Positions 23,572 to 31,943 are shown, counted from the stretch's first letter. The stretch: 32,022 nt of DNA from Pseudomonadota bacterium (GCA_022545545.1 JACZQV010000012.1:1-32022), one strand, 5' to 3'. Notes: a model not told the origin generated them from the letters alone. Program-made: numbers and translations.

Positions 23572-25059
23572 TCAGAACCGGGGCAGGTCGGGGTGGCGCA
23601 TCCGCCCGCGATGGATGTGCACGCGGCCGAGTTCGGCGCAACGATGCAGCGTCGGAAACACCTTGCCGGGATTGAGCAGTGATTTTGGATCGAAGGCGCA
23701 TTTCAGGCGCTGCTGGTGCTTGAGGTCGTCCTCGTTGAACATCTCGCCCATGAGGTCCCGCTTCTCGACCCCGACACCGTGCTCGCCGGTCAGCACGCCG
23801 CCGACCTTGACGCACAGCCTGAGGATCTCGGCGCCGAACTCCTCCGCCTTCTCGAGCTCGCCGGGTACGTTGGCGTCGTAGAGGATGAGGGGGTGGAGAT
23901 TGCCGTCGCCGGCGTGGAACACGTTGGCGACGCGAAGGCCGAAGCGCTTCGACAGCTCGGTGACGCCGGTCAGGACCTCGGGCAGCCGGCCCCGGGGTAT
24001 GGTGCCGTCCATGCAGTAGTAGTCGGGGGAGATCCGCCCGATCGCCGGGAACGCGGCCTTGCGCCCGGCCCAAAACGATAGCCGCTCGTCCTCATTGGCG
24101 CTGACCCGCACCGAGTCGGCGCCGTTGTCCTCGGCGATCCGCTGCACCCGCCCGATCAGGTGATCGACCTCGGCCTCGACGCCGTCGAGTTCGACGATCA
24201 GCAGCGCCTCGGCGTCGCGCGGATAGCCGGCATGGACGAAGTCCTCGGCGGCGTGGATCGCCGGTCTGTCCATCATCTCCATGCCGCCCGGGATGATGCC
24301 GGCGGCGATGATGTCGGCGACGCATTTGGCCGCCGCTTCGATGGTCGCGAAGCCGAGGAGAAAGGCGCGCGCGGTCTCGGGCTTCCTGAGGATTCTGACG
24401 GTCACCTCGGTGATGACGCCGAGCAGCCCCTCCGAGCCGGTGAGCACGCCCATGAGGTCATAGCCGTCGGCGCCGACATGCTTGCCGCCGAGCCGGATCA
24501 CCTGGCCGTCGATCAGCACGACTTGAAGCCCCAGCACGTTGTTGGCGGTCAGCCCGTATTTCAGGCAGTGCACGCCGCCAGAGTTCTCGGCCACGTTGCC
24601 GCCGATGGTGCAGGCGATCTGGCTCGAGGGGTCCGGCGCATAGTAGAATCCCTTGTCCTCGACCGCTTCGGTGATGGCGAGGTTGGTCACCCCCGTCTGG
24701 GCGACGACGCAGCGGTTGTCATAGTCGATATCGAGGATGCGGTTGAACTTGCCGAGACCGAGCGTCACCGCGTCGGCGAGCGGCAAGGCCCCGCCCGAGA
24801 GCGAGGTGCCGGCGCCGCGGGGCACCACCTTGATACCGTTGGCGAGGCAATAGGCGAGCACCTTCGAGACCTGCTCGACGGTGGCCGGCAGGACGACGAT
24901 CAGGGGCAGTTCGCGATAAGCGGTGAGCCCGTCGCATTCATAGGCCCTGAGCTCGTCCGCTTCGTCGATCACGCCTTCGCCCGGCACGATATCGCGCAAC
25001 GCTCCGACGATCTGCTTTCGCCGGGCGATGACCTCGGCGTCGGGCTTGGGCATCTTCAT
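23572..25059 (-). CDS. glcD: glycolate oxidase catalytic FAD subunit
   Basis: GlcD oxidises glycolate (and often D-lactate) to glyoxylate using FAD. The 495-aa length is normal. FAD-binding blocks are VVPRGAGTSLSGGALPL (from residue 78), APDPSSQIACTIGGNVAENS and LKYGLTANNVLGLQVVLIDG. The C-terminal FAD-oxidase domain has VANVFHAGDGNLHPLILYD and GGVLTGEHGVGVEKRDLM, and CAFDPKSLLNPGKVFPT near the end. AAGGGAG stands nine bases before the ATG at 25059. It heads glcDEF and is divergent from pyruvate kinase. The leader carries two 33-bp tandem repeats and a candidate promoter. No glcC regulator is in the window. Confidence 0.97.
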   Translation of the reverse strand: MKMPKPDAEVIARRKQIVGALRDIVPGEGVIDEADELRAYECDGLTAYRELPLIVVLPATVEQVSKVLAYCLANGIKVVPRGAGTSLSGGALPLADAVTLGLGKFNRILDIDYDNRCVVAQTGVTNLAITEAVEDKGFYYAPDPSSQIACTIGGNVAENSGGVHCLKYGLTANNVLGLQVVLIDGQVIRLGGKHVGADGYDLMGVLTGSEGLLGVITEVTVRILRKPETARAFLLGFATIEAAAKCVADIIAAGIIPGGMEMMDRPAIHAAEDFVHAGYPRDAEALLIVELDGVEAEVDHLIGRVQRIAEDNGADSVRVSANEDERLSFWAGRKAAFPAIGRISPDYYCMDGTIPRGRLPEVLTGVTELSKRFGLRVANVFHAGDGNLHPLILYDANVPGELEKAEEFGAEILRLCVKVGGVLTGEHGVGVEKRDLMGEMFNEDDLKHQQRLKCAFDPKSLLNPGKVFPTLHRCAELGRVHIHRGRMRHPDLPRF

Positions 25060-25099
25060 CGCGTAACTCTCCCTTCGGCGCCAAAACGCCCTTGACTCA

Positions 25100-25164
25100 A
25101 TTTAGGCGTTTTTCGCCGCCCTCACTATAGCGATTTAGGCGTCTTTCGCCGCCCTCACTATAGC
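25100..25164. repeat. two 33-bp tandem repeats in the glcD leader
   Basis: Bases 25100-25131 and 25133-25164 are the same 32-base sequence apart from one T/C difference, spaced at a 33-base period. Each starts ATTTAGGCGT and ends CTCACTATAGC. Each holds a small hairpin, GGCG/CGCC around a T-rich loop, and on minus a TATAGT that looks like a -10 box. They stand between the candidate glcD promoter and its start codon. Confidence 0.9.
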
Positions 25165-25186
25165 CGGCCTCGCCGGTCGGTTTCAA
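25157..25186 (-). promoter_or_regulatory. candidate glcDEF promoter
   Basis: On minus, TTGAAA (25186-25181) and TATAGT (25162-25157) are 18 bases apart. The -10 is the start of the upstream 33-bp repeat copy, and the second copy would offer another TATAGT 33 bases downstream without a comparable -35. Transcription would start near 25150. Confidence 0.45.
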
Positions 25187-25195
25187 ATGTCCGCG

Positions 25196-25232
25196 CTTGT
25201 CAAAGCAACTATTGGCACCCGTCATTGACAAG
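25196..25232. promoter_or_regulatory. 8-bp inverted repeat upstream of pyk
   Basis: CTTGTCAA (25196-25203) and TTGACAAG (25225-25232) are perfect reverse complements, 21 bases apart, in the glcD-pyk divergent region. The right arm overlaps the AAGGAG ribosome site of pyk (25230-25235). The centre-to-centre distance is 29 bases, close to three helical turns. It may be an operator or an mRNA hairpin that affects pyk translation. Confidence 0.4.
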
Positions 25233-25247
25233 GAGTAGTGTCCGCCT

Positions 25248-26666
25248 ATGCGCCGCCACAGAAACGCCAAGATCGTCGTCACCTTGGGACCGGCGACCTC
25301 GAGCCCGCAAACCATCGAGGAGCTGTTTCAAAACGGCGCCGATGTCTTTCGCCTCAACTTCAGCCACGGCGACCACGAGACCCACGCCAAGGCCATCGAG
25401 GCCATCCGGGCGCTGGAAAAGAAATGCGACCGTCCGATCGGCCTGTTGATGGACCTTCAGGGGCCGAAATTGCGCCTCGGCGAGATCAGGAACGGCACGG
25501 TCCGCCTCGAGAAGGGGGCAAGGTACCGCCTCGATCTGTCGCCCGAGCCCGGCGACGCGCGCCGCGCGCCGTTGCCCCATCCGGAAGTGTTCGCCGCGAT
25601 CAAGCCGAAACAGGAGCTGCTGATCGATGACGGCAAGGTGCGGCTCGAGGTCGAGGAGTGCGGCGAGGATTTCGCCGACACCAAGGTCATAACCGGCGGT
25701 GAGATCTCGGACCACAAGGGGGTGAACGTTCCGGACGTCGTGTTGGCGGTCGCGGCGCTGACGGAAAAGGACCGCGGGGACCTCGAATTCGCCCTCGACA
25801 ACGGGGCGGACTGGGTGGGGTTGTCCTTCATCCAGCAGCCGGACGACGTCGCCGCCGTCCGCGACCTTGTCGACGGCAGAATTGCTATCTTGGCCAAGCT
25901 GGAGAAACCGATGGCGATGGCCCGTCTCGACGACATCATCGAGCTGTCGGATGCCGTCATGGTGGCGCGCGGCGATCTCGGCGTCGAGATGGCGCCCGAG
26001 GAGGTGCCGAGCCTGCAGAAGCGAATCATCCGGGCCTGCCGCCTGGCCGGCAAGCCGGTGATCGTGGCGACCCAGATGCTCGATTCCATGGTCCATGCGC
26101 CCAGGCCGACCCGGGCCGAAGCATCGGATGTCGCCACCGCCGTTTATGACGGGGCGGACGCGGTGATGCTGTCGGAGGAAACCGCGACAGGGGACTATCC
26201 CGTCGAATCGGTGGCGATGATGGAGCGGATCATCAAACGGGTGGAAGCCGACCCCCTTTACCGCACGATCATGGACGCCGACCACCCCGGGCCCCAAGCC
26301 ACCACGTCGGACGCCATTACCGCCGCCGCGCGTCAGGCGGCCGAGACGGTCTCGGCGGTGGCCATCGTGACCTTCACCACTTCAGGCTCGACCACGCTCC
26401 GCGCTTCGCGGGAACGCCCCGGAGTGCCGATCCTGGGCCTGACCGGCAACATAGCGACGGCCAGGCGTCTGGTGCTGGGCTGGGGGGTCCATTCGGTCCA
26501 CACCGCCGACGTCGAGAGTTTCTCCGATATGGTGGAAAAGGGCGTCCACATCGCGTTTCGCGAGGAATTCGCCGAGACCGGAGGCCGTCTGGTGATCACC
26601 GCCGGTGTACCCTTCGGTATTTCGGGAACGACCAATATCCTCCGGATCGCCGAAGTCAAGGCGTGA
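25248..26666 (+). CDS. pyk: pyruvate kinase
   Basis: Pyruvate kinase makes pyruvate and ATP from phosphoenolpyruvate and ADP in the last step of glycolysis. The 472-aa protein starts NAKIVVTLGPATSSPQTIEE and continues VFRLNFSHGDHETHAK and LMDLQGPKLRLG, the substrate and K+ site. The catalytic Lys signature is AILAKLEKPMAM, followed by VMVARGDLGVEM and VIVATQMLDSM. The C-terminal domain is complete, ending NILRIAEVKA. ATG 25248 gives the usual N-terminus, with AAGGAG 12 bases upstream. It is divergent from glcDEF and convergent with rpmJ; a pyk-rpmJ neighbourhood is common in alphaproteobacteria. Confidence 0.97.
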   Translation: MRRHRNAKIVVTLGPATSSPQTIEELFQNGADVFRLNFSHGDHETHAKAIEAIRALEKKCDRPIGLLMDLQGPKLRLGEIRNGTVRLEKGARYRLDLSPEPGDARRAPLPHPEVFAAIKPKQELLIDDGKVRLEVEECGEDFADTKVITGGEISDHKGVNVPDVVLAVAALTEKDRGDLEFALDNGADWVGLSFIQQPDDVAAVRDLVDGRIAILAKLEKPMAMARLDDIIELSDAVMVARGDLGVEMAPEEVPSLQKRIIRACRLAGKPVIVATQMLDSMVHAPRPTRAEASDVATAVYDGADAVMLSEETATGDYPVESVAMMERIIKRVEADPLYRTIMDADHPGPQATTSDAITAAARQAAETVSAVAIVTFTTSGSTTLRASRERPGVPILGLTGNIATARRLVLGWGVHSVHTADVESFSDMVEKGVHIAFREEFAETGGRLVITAGVPFGISGTTNILRIAEVKA

Positions 26667-26800
26667 GGCGGGCTCCTCGACGCGCATCCCCGGGACGGGC
26701 GCCCGCGGGCGGTTCACCGAGGTCCTTTGATGGGCCAGGCCCACATGCATGGCGCCGGCTCCTATAGGACCAGTCGACGAATCGGATCGCTGAACGGAAG

Positions 26801-26822
26801 CGGCCCCGGGAAGCCGGGGCCG
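26801..26822 (-). terminator. GC-rich hairpin after rpmJ
   Basis: CGGCCCCGG and CCGGGGCCG form a perfect 9-bp stem with a 4-base loop just after the rpmJ stop. On the minus strand the following bases are CTTCCGTTC, only partly T-rich, so it is a weak-tailed terminator. It may also end pyk transcripts coming from the other side. Confidence 0.65.
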
Positions 26823-26824
26823 GA

Positions 26825-26950
26825 TCAACCTTGGCGCGCCTTGAGGCGGGGATTGCGCTTGTTGATGACGTAAATGCGGCCGCGCCGGCGCACGATCCGG
26901 CACGACTTGTCCCGGCGTTTGGCTGATTTCAGGGAATGCAAAACTTTCAT
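26825..26950 (-). CDS. rpmJ: 50S ribosomal protein bL36, zinc-free type
   Basis: This 41-aa gene is too short for the ORF track. It reads [20 protein letters not shown], then [21 protein letters not shown], which is bL36 of the large ribosomal subunit. Only one Cys is present, so it is the 'C-minus' form (like E. coli YkgO) that does not bind zinc; many alphaproteobacteria have only this form. The C-terminal [12 protein letters not shown] is diagnostic. The SD is poor (a run of G before GTGAC). It is followed by a GC hairpin and is convergent with pyk. Confidence 0.95.
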   Translation of the reverse strand: MKVLHSLKSAKRRDKSCRIVRRRGRIYVINKRNPRLKARQG

Positions 26951-27082
26951 GTCACGGGGCCCTTGAAAACGCGCTGTGGCTCGCCCGCCGTGGCGAGGCC
27001 GGGAAAATAGGGGGCCGGGCGCGATCTGTCAATGCCTGGGCGGGCAGAAGTGCGCCGAGGGCGCCAAAGGAGGCCCGGGCGA

Positions 27083-28342
27083 TTACTTCTTGGGTTTGAG
27101 GGCATAGATCCGGTACATGCGGATATTGCCACTGTCGAGCGCGGCGACACGGCGGGCCCAATGCTCGGCCTCGTCGACCAGGCTCGGTACCAGTTCATCG
27201 GGGATGCTGCCGGGTTCGTGGGTGTCGATGAACTTCTGCCAACCTTCGAAAATTCTCCGCCGCGCGGCCTTTGTGATGTCCTCGACGACGCGGATATCGA
27301 AGGTGAGGCGTTTGAGATAGGCTTCTGTCCGATCCGGGGACCAGAGGTGGGGCTGAACCGGTTCGTGTTCTATCCAATCCTTGACCGCTTGGGACTCGGC
27401 GCCGCGCTCGCGCACCATGTAGTCGGTGAAGACGAACTGACCTTCGTTCTTCAGCGCCGTGAAGACCATCTTGAACAGGTGCTCCTTGTCGGCGACGGTG
27501 AAGAGAGCCTCCTTGGAGAAGACCCGGTCGAAGAAATTGGGCCGTAGTTCGATGGTCTCGAAGTCGGTGTGATTGACCGGCGCTTTCTTTGACATGCCGG
27601 CATTGACGGAACGCTCCATGCCGGCGGCGGCGAGGGCATCGGAGCCCTCCATGCCCGTCAGCCAGGCCTTGGAGTCCTCCGCGATGGCGCGGGCAGGCCC
27701 GCCGAGTCCGGCGCCGAGATCGAGCACGTTCATCGACGAGTTCATACCGAACGGCCGGACCAACTTGAGGACCTGCTCGCTACCGCCAGGGCCGATGAAG
27801 CCGGGGCCCCAAATGGTTTCCACGATCTTGATGCGCTCCGCCGGCCAGTTCTTGTCGGTTATTTCGGGGGCGGCTTCTTCCGCCTTGAACTCGAGGCTCG
27901 CGACCCCCGGGAGGGTTTTCTTCGCCAGGGTTTCCTTGAGGCTTTCGTCGTCGGAGCCGGGTTCAGCCGCTACGTCCTCGGAGTTTTTCCCTTGCCACCA
28001 CGCCAGGAAGCGGACGCGGAAGGAGAAATTGGTTTCACCGGACTCGTCAGATTCGTCGGCTTCTTCGGCCTCCCGGATCGTTTGCGCCAGTTCCTCGGCG
28101 TCATACCCATCCCACCAGGCCTTGAGGCGGATGGAGTAGGGGAGCTTTCCCTCCTCTTCCCCCTCGGACTCGTCCCCCTCGGCGTCCTCCCGGTCGGGGT
28201 CATCGCCCTCGCCGTCTTCGTCTCCCTCAGGAGTCTCGATCAGCGTTCGAGGGTCTTCCCCCGCCCACCAGGCCTTGAAGCGGACGCCAAAAGGAATCTC
28301 GGGGCCATCCTCTTCGGAGGAGGAGGGCCCAAAGGGAATCAT
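27083..28342 (-). CDS. SAM-dependent methyltransferase with three N-terminal 'AWW' repeats
   Basis: The C-terminal half is a class I methyltransferase: motif I VLDLGAGLGGPARAIAE at about residue 203, then FDRVFSKEALFTVADKEHLF and GQFVFTDYMVRE. WPAERIKIVETIWGPGFIGP, just before it, is like the lead-in of UbiE/PMT-type enzymes. The N-terminal third is unusual: three copies of a [IL]-P-x-x-[IV]-R-x-K-A-W-W-x-G-like motif at residues 16-34, 67-85 and 106-124, joined by acidic linkers (Asp/Glu/Gly-rich). The track starts at a TTG (28432), but that lies inside the CtrA-type site and has no SD, so I prefer ATG 28342 (419 aa, MIPFGPSSSEEDG). SD there is also weak. It is probably cytoplasmic; the methyl acceptor is unknown. 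Confidence 0.85.
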   Translation of the reverse strand: MIPFGPSSSEEDGPEIPFGVRFKAWWAGEDPRTLIETPEGDEDGEGDDPDREDAEGDESEGEEEGKLPYSIRLKAWWDGYDAEELAQTIREAEEADESDESGETNFSFRVRFLAWWQGKNSEDVAAEPGSDDESLKETLAKKTLPGVASLEFKAEEAAPEITDKNWPAERIKIVETIWGPGFIGPGGSEQVLKLVRPFGMNSSMNVLDLGAGLGGPARAIAEDSKAWLTGMEGSDALAAAGMERSVNAGMSKKAPVNHTDFETIELRPNFFDRVFSKEALFTVADKEHLFKMVFTALKNEGQFVFTDYMVRERGAESQAVKDWIEHEPVQPHLWSPDRTEAYLKRLTFDIRVVEDITKAARRRIFEGWQKFIDTHEPGSIPDELVPSLVDEAEHWARRVAALDSGNIRMYRIYALKPKK

Positions 28343-28424
28343 GCGCCGAAATGTGGCCGCGATTTGCAATAGCCTGGCGTCGATCGTTTCAGAATCACTT
28401 AAGTTAAACTTTACGCTGCAATGC

Positions 28425-28450
28425 TTAATCAACGCTTAATCAACGCTTAA
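28425..28450 (-). promoter_or_regulatory. tandem CtrA-type binding site (TTAA-N7-TTAA-N7-TTAA)
   Basis: TTAA occurs at 28425, 28436 and 28447, each pair exactly 7 bases apart, and the spacers are identical (TCAACGC). TTAA-N7-TTAA is the established binding pattern of CtrA, the cell-cycle response regulator of alphaproteobacteria, and TTAACC at the right end fits the extended form. It lies about 85 bases upstream of the methyltransferase ATG. More TTAA words stand at 28399 and 28404, and a TTAACC at 28490. The rest of the 344-base gap back to 28686 holds no gene I can support. Confidence 0.6.
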
Positions 28451-28686
28451 CCAATTGGCCTTGGTAATCAACATTCGACAAACAATAAATTAACCTTCCA
28501 ATACTTGCAGCGCTATTTCCCGCATATGAATCGTGGGGTGGACCGGTAAGTTCACCGTCGGTTCGGCGTCCGACCGTAGTCGTCTCCGAATGACCCGATC
28601 GCTTTCACGGCCGGCCAAGGCGCGCCGGCGCGGAATCGCCAGCGGCGGCGGCCAAGCGGTCCGTCTCCCGAGAACCAAGCCGGTTC

Positions 28687-30930
28687 CTATTCGATGACGT
28701 AGATCGGGCTCGACCAGACCTGGTGCCCGTCCTCCTGGGTCAGGCAGACATAAAGGGCGTCATCGGCGCCGGATTTGAGCGCGATCCGGCGTTCCACATC
28801 GAGCCTCATGGCCCCGTTATCGTCGGGCAGGCGAAAGACGCGGACCCGGCGGCCGATGCCGCCGGCCTCGAATTTGCTGTCCTCGAGGCCGATGTCGGAG
28901 ATCTCCAGTTGGCATTGGACCAGGGCCGTCTCTATGCTGAGCGAACCGGCGTCTCGGTCGGCGAGCCACAGATCGAAGCCGACGAAACCGCCGGTCGTCA
29001 GCGCCTTCCAGGAGAGCGTCGTGTCGTCCGGTTGATCCACCGTCTTCTCGAGATTGTAGAAGTTGATCGGCTGGAGCCGCTCGATACGGTTGCCACTGAG
29101 TTTGGCGCCGCCGTCCCAGATGGTCTGGCGTCCGCGGCCCCGGTATTCGGAGCCCTCGAAGATCACCCGGATGCGATTGCCGAGATCGGCCTCCCCGTAA
29201 GGGCGCACGGTTTCCAGGGTCTCGACGCCGTTGCGGATCTCCATGCGCTCTATCGGCGCCGATGTCACCGCCTCGACGGCGAACGTGACCTCGCCATCGG
29301 CGCATCTGACGATGTCGCCCATCATCGCTGCGGACACCTTTCGGCTTCCGCCGGCGCCGAGCGCGGGGTCCTCATCGAACCGCTCGGCGCCATCATCGAA
29401 GCGGGCGCGGACATCCAGGATCATGCGGCATCCCGTCGTCGCGTAATGGTGGCGTTTGCGCAACGACTCGATGAGCCCCTCGCGGCTCAACTCCCTCGCC
29501 AGCATGCAGGTCAGGCCGCCATAGGCGCCGAACAGGGTGGCGCCGGGGTAACTCGCGCCGGGGCGTCCCTTGTGGCCGTCGCTGTTGGCGACGATGCCGA
29601 CGCGATAGCCCTGCTCGAAGGCGTCATGGACGATCCATTCGAAGGTGCCCCAGGCCGAATGGACCTCGACCGCGCGCTCGAGGCGGACATCATGGGCCAT
29701 GACAATATCGGCGTAGCGCCCGCCGACATGGGCGAAGACGACGCAGTCCTCATTGGCGAGGGATTCGAACAGCTCCCTCGCCGAATTGGCGTCGGTCCCG
29801 ATGTCGGAAAGATCGTCGACGAGGGCGTGGGAGGAGCGGCGGATTTGCCGTCCCTCTTCCATGAACAAGACGTTGCGGTCGCCGCCGAGCCCGGTGTTGC
29901 CCGACCATTCGTAGCCGGGAAAGACGACGAACCGGCCGTCCTCGTTGAACTCTTCGCTGAGCTCGTTGAGGTGGTTCCAGAAGCCGGTGGTGATCTGGAA
30001 ATCGTTGCCCTGGTGACAGCAGGCGTCGAGGTACGCCCTGTCGCGGGCGAAGGCGAAGTAATCGCGCGCCGAGTTGGTGCCGATGGTCTCCTCCGACTGG
30101 CCGTGCAGATCGCCCCAGAAGGGGAGGAGCCGGGGCTGGGCTTCGATGCGCAAGGGATTGGACCGGCAGAGCAGCTTGCCGTCCGCATCGACCATCTCGA
30201 CGCGCACGTCCCCGGGTGTGGAGGCACCGAGACCTTCGATGGTGCGGGAGAATTCGCCGGGGCTGAAGGTGACGCTTTCGGGCAGGCCGGTGAGGGGCCC
30301 ATCGGCCCGGAGCCTGAACGTGCCCTCGCACCTGTCGCTCGGATTGCCCCACTTGTCCTCGCCCTTGAGCCTGAGTTCGAAGGGCTCGCCGGCCGGCTTG
30401 AGCGTCGGCAGCACCGCCTTCCAGACGGCGGGCGGTCCCGGCACGATGGCGATCACCGGTGATCCCGGCAACTCGACGTAATTGTAGGTGGCGATGGCGT
30501 CGACCAGCACCCGGAACTCGAAGGTGTCCTCGCAGAAGGTCTGCAGGCGGATGCCGGGCGATCCCCGGCGCATGTCGCCGTAGCGGACGACGATCCTGTC
30601 TCCCTCCCGGAGGAACCCTTGTACCACCTTGATATACAGGGTCTTATCCCACGGGCGGATGTTGTGCTTGATGTCGTAGCGGACGTCGAGCACGGCCTGG
30701 TTCGAGGCCTCGACGGTGACGTAGTTGGGCGCCTCGGGGTCGTCGAACTGGGTCCTGCCCATGTCGCTGGCGAAGCGATGGACGATCTTGATGCTGCCGG
30801 TGTCATCGATGCCGAAAAGCCCGGCCGTGTAGGTGAGGGTGAAGGAGGCGAAGGATCCGGCCTCGAAGGCGCCTTGCGGCTCGATGACGGCGGTCCCCAT
30901 CTGTTCCGGAAGGTAGGTCGAATGCGGCAT
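28687..30930 (-). CDS. DUF3604 domain protein (PHP-like)
   Basis: This 747-aa protein matches DUF3604 (PF12228), whose members have a polymerase/histidinol-phosphatase-like metal site and unknown substrates. The motif LPFWGDLHGQSEETIGTNSA, in the middle of the protein, supplies the HxxS-like metal residues, and FVVFPGYEWSGNTGLGGDRN and GIVANSDGHKGRPGASYPG are further conserved blocks (the latter with DxH). The N-terminal third is beta-rich with no signal peptide, so it is probably cytoplasmic. AGGAAC precedes the ATG at 30930. It lies 96 bases after the SDR gene on the same strand and may be co-transcribed. A hydrolytic role on an organic substrate is inferred only. Confidence 0.85.
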   Translation of the reverse strand: MPHSTYLPEQMGTAVIEPQGAFEAGSFASFTLTYTAGLFGIDDTGSIKIVHRFASDMGRTQFDDPEAPNYVTVEASNQAVLDVRYDIKHNIRPWDKTLYIKVVQGFLREGDRIVVRYGDMRRGSPGIRLQTFCEDTFEFRVLVDAIATYNYVELPGSPVIAIVPGPPAVWKAVLPTLKPAGEPFELRLKGEDKWGNPSDRCEGTFRLRADGPLTGLPESVTFSPGEFSRTIEGLGASTPGDVRVEMVDADGKLLCRSNPLRIEAQPRLLPFWGDLHGQSEETIGTNSARDYFAFARDRAYLDACCHQGNDFQITTGFWNHLNELSEEFNEDGRFVVFPGYEWSGNTGLGGDRNVLFMEEGRQIRRSSHALVDDLSDIGTDANSARELFESLANEDCVVFAHVGGRYADIVMAHDVRLERAVEVHSAWGTFEWIVHDAFEQGYRVGIVANSDGHKGRPGASYPGATLFGAYGGLTCMLARELSREGLIESLRKRHHYATTGCRMILDVRARFDDGAERFDEDPALGAGGSRKVSAAMMGDIVRCADGEVTFAVEAVTSAPIERMEIRNGVETLETVRPYGEADLGNRIRVIFEGSEYRGRGRQTIWDGGAKLSGNRIERLQPINFYNLEKTVDQPDDTTLSWKALTTGGFVGFDLWLADRDAGSLSIETALVQCQLEISDIGLEDSKFEAGGIGRRVRVFRLPDDNGAMRLDVERRIALKSGADDALYVCLTQEDGHQVWSSPIYVIE

Positions 30931-31026
30931 GGACGTTCCTATCGGTCGTGGTTCCTATCGGTCAAAGCGCCGGCGGGGTCAGGGGCAGGCCCCTGGGGAT
31001 GCGCAGGCTTAATGGGTGTGCGGTCC

Positions 31027-31815
31027 TCAGTCGAAGGCGCCCATGATGGTCTGGTCGAAGTCGACCAGCGCCCCGGTCATGATCCCGGAAGCGGCGCCGA
31101 GCAGGAAGAGGCAAAGCGCGGCAACGTCCCTGGTCTGGACCAGCCGGCCGAAGGGCAGGTCGGCCCCGGCCTTGACGAGCCAGTCCTCAGGTCTTCCTTC
31201 GGCGCGCTGGACCCGGTGCTCGGCCGGCGTGTCGGTCCAGCCGAGATTGACGCCGTTGACGCGGATGCGGTCGTAGCGCACCGCATGGGCGACGTTCTTG
31301 GTAAGGATCGCGAGCGCCCCCTTGGAAGCGGAATAGGGCATCAGCTTCGGCTGCCCGCCGTAACTCGACATGGTGATGATGTTGACGATGGCCCCGGCGG
31401 TGCCTTCGCGCTTCATCAGCTTGATGGCGTCCTGCATGAGGATGAAAGGCGCCCGGGTGTTGATCGCGAACATGCGGTCCCAGAACTCGACGGTGGTGTC
31501 CTCGATGGTGCCCCGGTCCGTACACCCGGCGGCGTTGAGGAGCCCGTCGATGCGCCCGAAGCGCTGATCTGTGGCGGTAATGACCTTGCGGCAGTCCTCG
31601 GGGATCTCGAGATCGGCCTCGACGAACTCGGCCTCGGCGCCCTTACCCTCGAGCGCCGCCTTGACCCGGGCGCCGTTCTTGTTATTGCGCCCGCAGATCA
31701 CGATGCCCGCGGCACCCGCATCGGCGAGCGCGGACGCCACCGTCTCGCCGACACCCTGGGTGCCGCCGGTGACGGTGAAGATGCCGCCCGCGATCCCGTC
31801 GTTCGATTCGCCCAT
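31027..31815 (-). CDS. SDR family NAD(P)-dependent oxidoreductase
   Basis: This 262-aa protein is a classical short-chain dehydrogenase. The cofactor motif TGGTQGVG (TGxxxGxG) is at about residues 16-23, NAAG follows in [11 protein letters not shown], and the catalytic Ser-Tyr-Lys triad is in [36 protein letters not shown] is the usual post-catalytic segment. AGGAGG stands seven bases before the ATG at 31815. It is the first gene of a likely two-gene unit with the DUF3604 protein. The substrate is unknown; an alcohol or ketone formed or used by the DUF3604 enzyme is a possibility, not shown. Confidence 0.92.
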   Translation of the reverse strand: MGESNDGIAGGIFTVTGGTQGVGETVASALADAGAAGIVICGRNNKNGARVKAALEGKGAEAEFVEADLEIPEDCRKVITATDQRFGRIDGLLNAAGCTDRGTIEDTTVEFWDRMFAINTRAPFILMQDAIKLMKREGTAGAIVNIITMSSYGGQPKLMPYSASKGALAILTKNVAHAVRYDRIRVNGVNLGWTDTPAEHRVQRAEGRPEDWLVKAGADLPFGRLVQTRDVAALCLFLLGAASGIMTGALVDFDQTIMGAFD

Positions 31816-31869
31816 CCCGGTGCCTCCTGCTCGCCTCCCCGGCCCGGCGCGCGCCCGCGGACGGCGCCG

Positions 31870-31943
31870 GCCTGCCTTCGCCGTAGCGACCTGCCCTCCG
31901 TATGACTTCGGGAGGTGGGAGCGACGGCTTCGCGCAGGCAGGC
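31870..31943. repeat. 74-bp imperfect palindrome upstream of the SDR gene
   Basis: GCCTGCCT (31870-31877) is the reverse complement of AGGCAGGC (31936-31943), and the inside continues as a broken stem around CCTCC/GGAGG. Shadow frames across it read Arg/Gly-rich peptides. It looks like an intergenic repeat unit. The flanks to 32022 hold no gene I can support on either strand. Confidence 0.45.

Noticed and set aside
25097-25315. 72-aa minus ORF with YSEGGE-RRLN repeats
   Set aside because: The repeat peptide is simply the 33-bp DNA repeat read in frame; it overlaps the pyk start and has no good start site.
28723-30462. 579-codon plus-strand ORF opposite the DUF3604 gene
   Set aside because: The minus strand encodes conserved DUF3604 blocks; the plus frame is a shadow.
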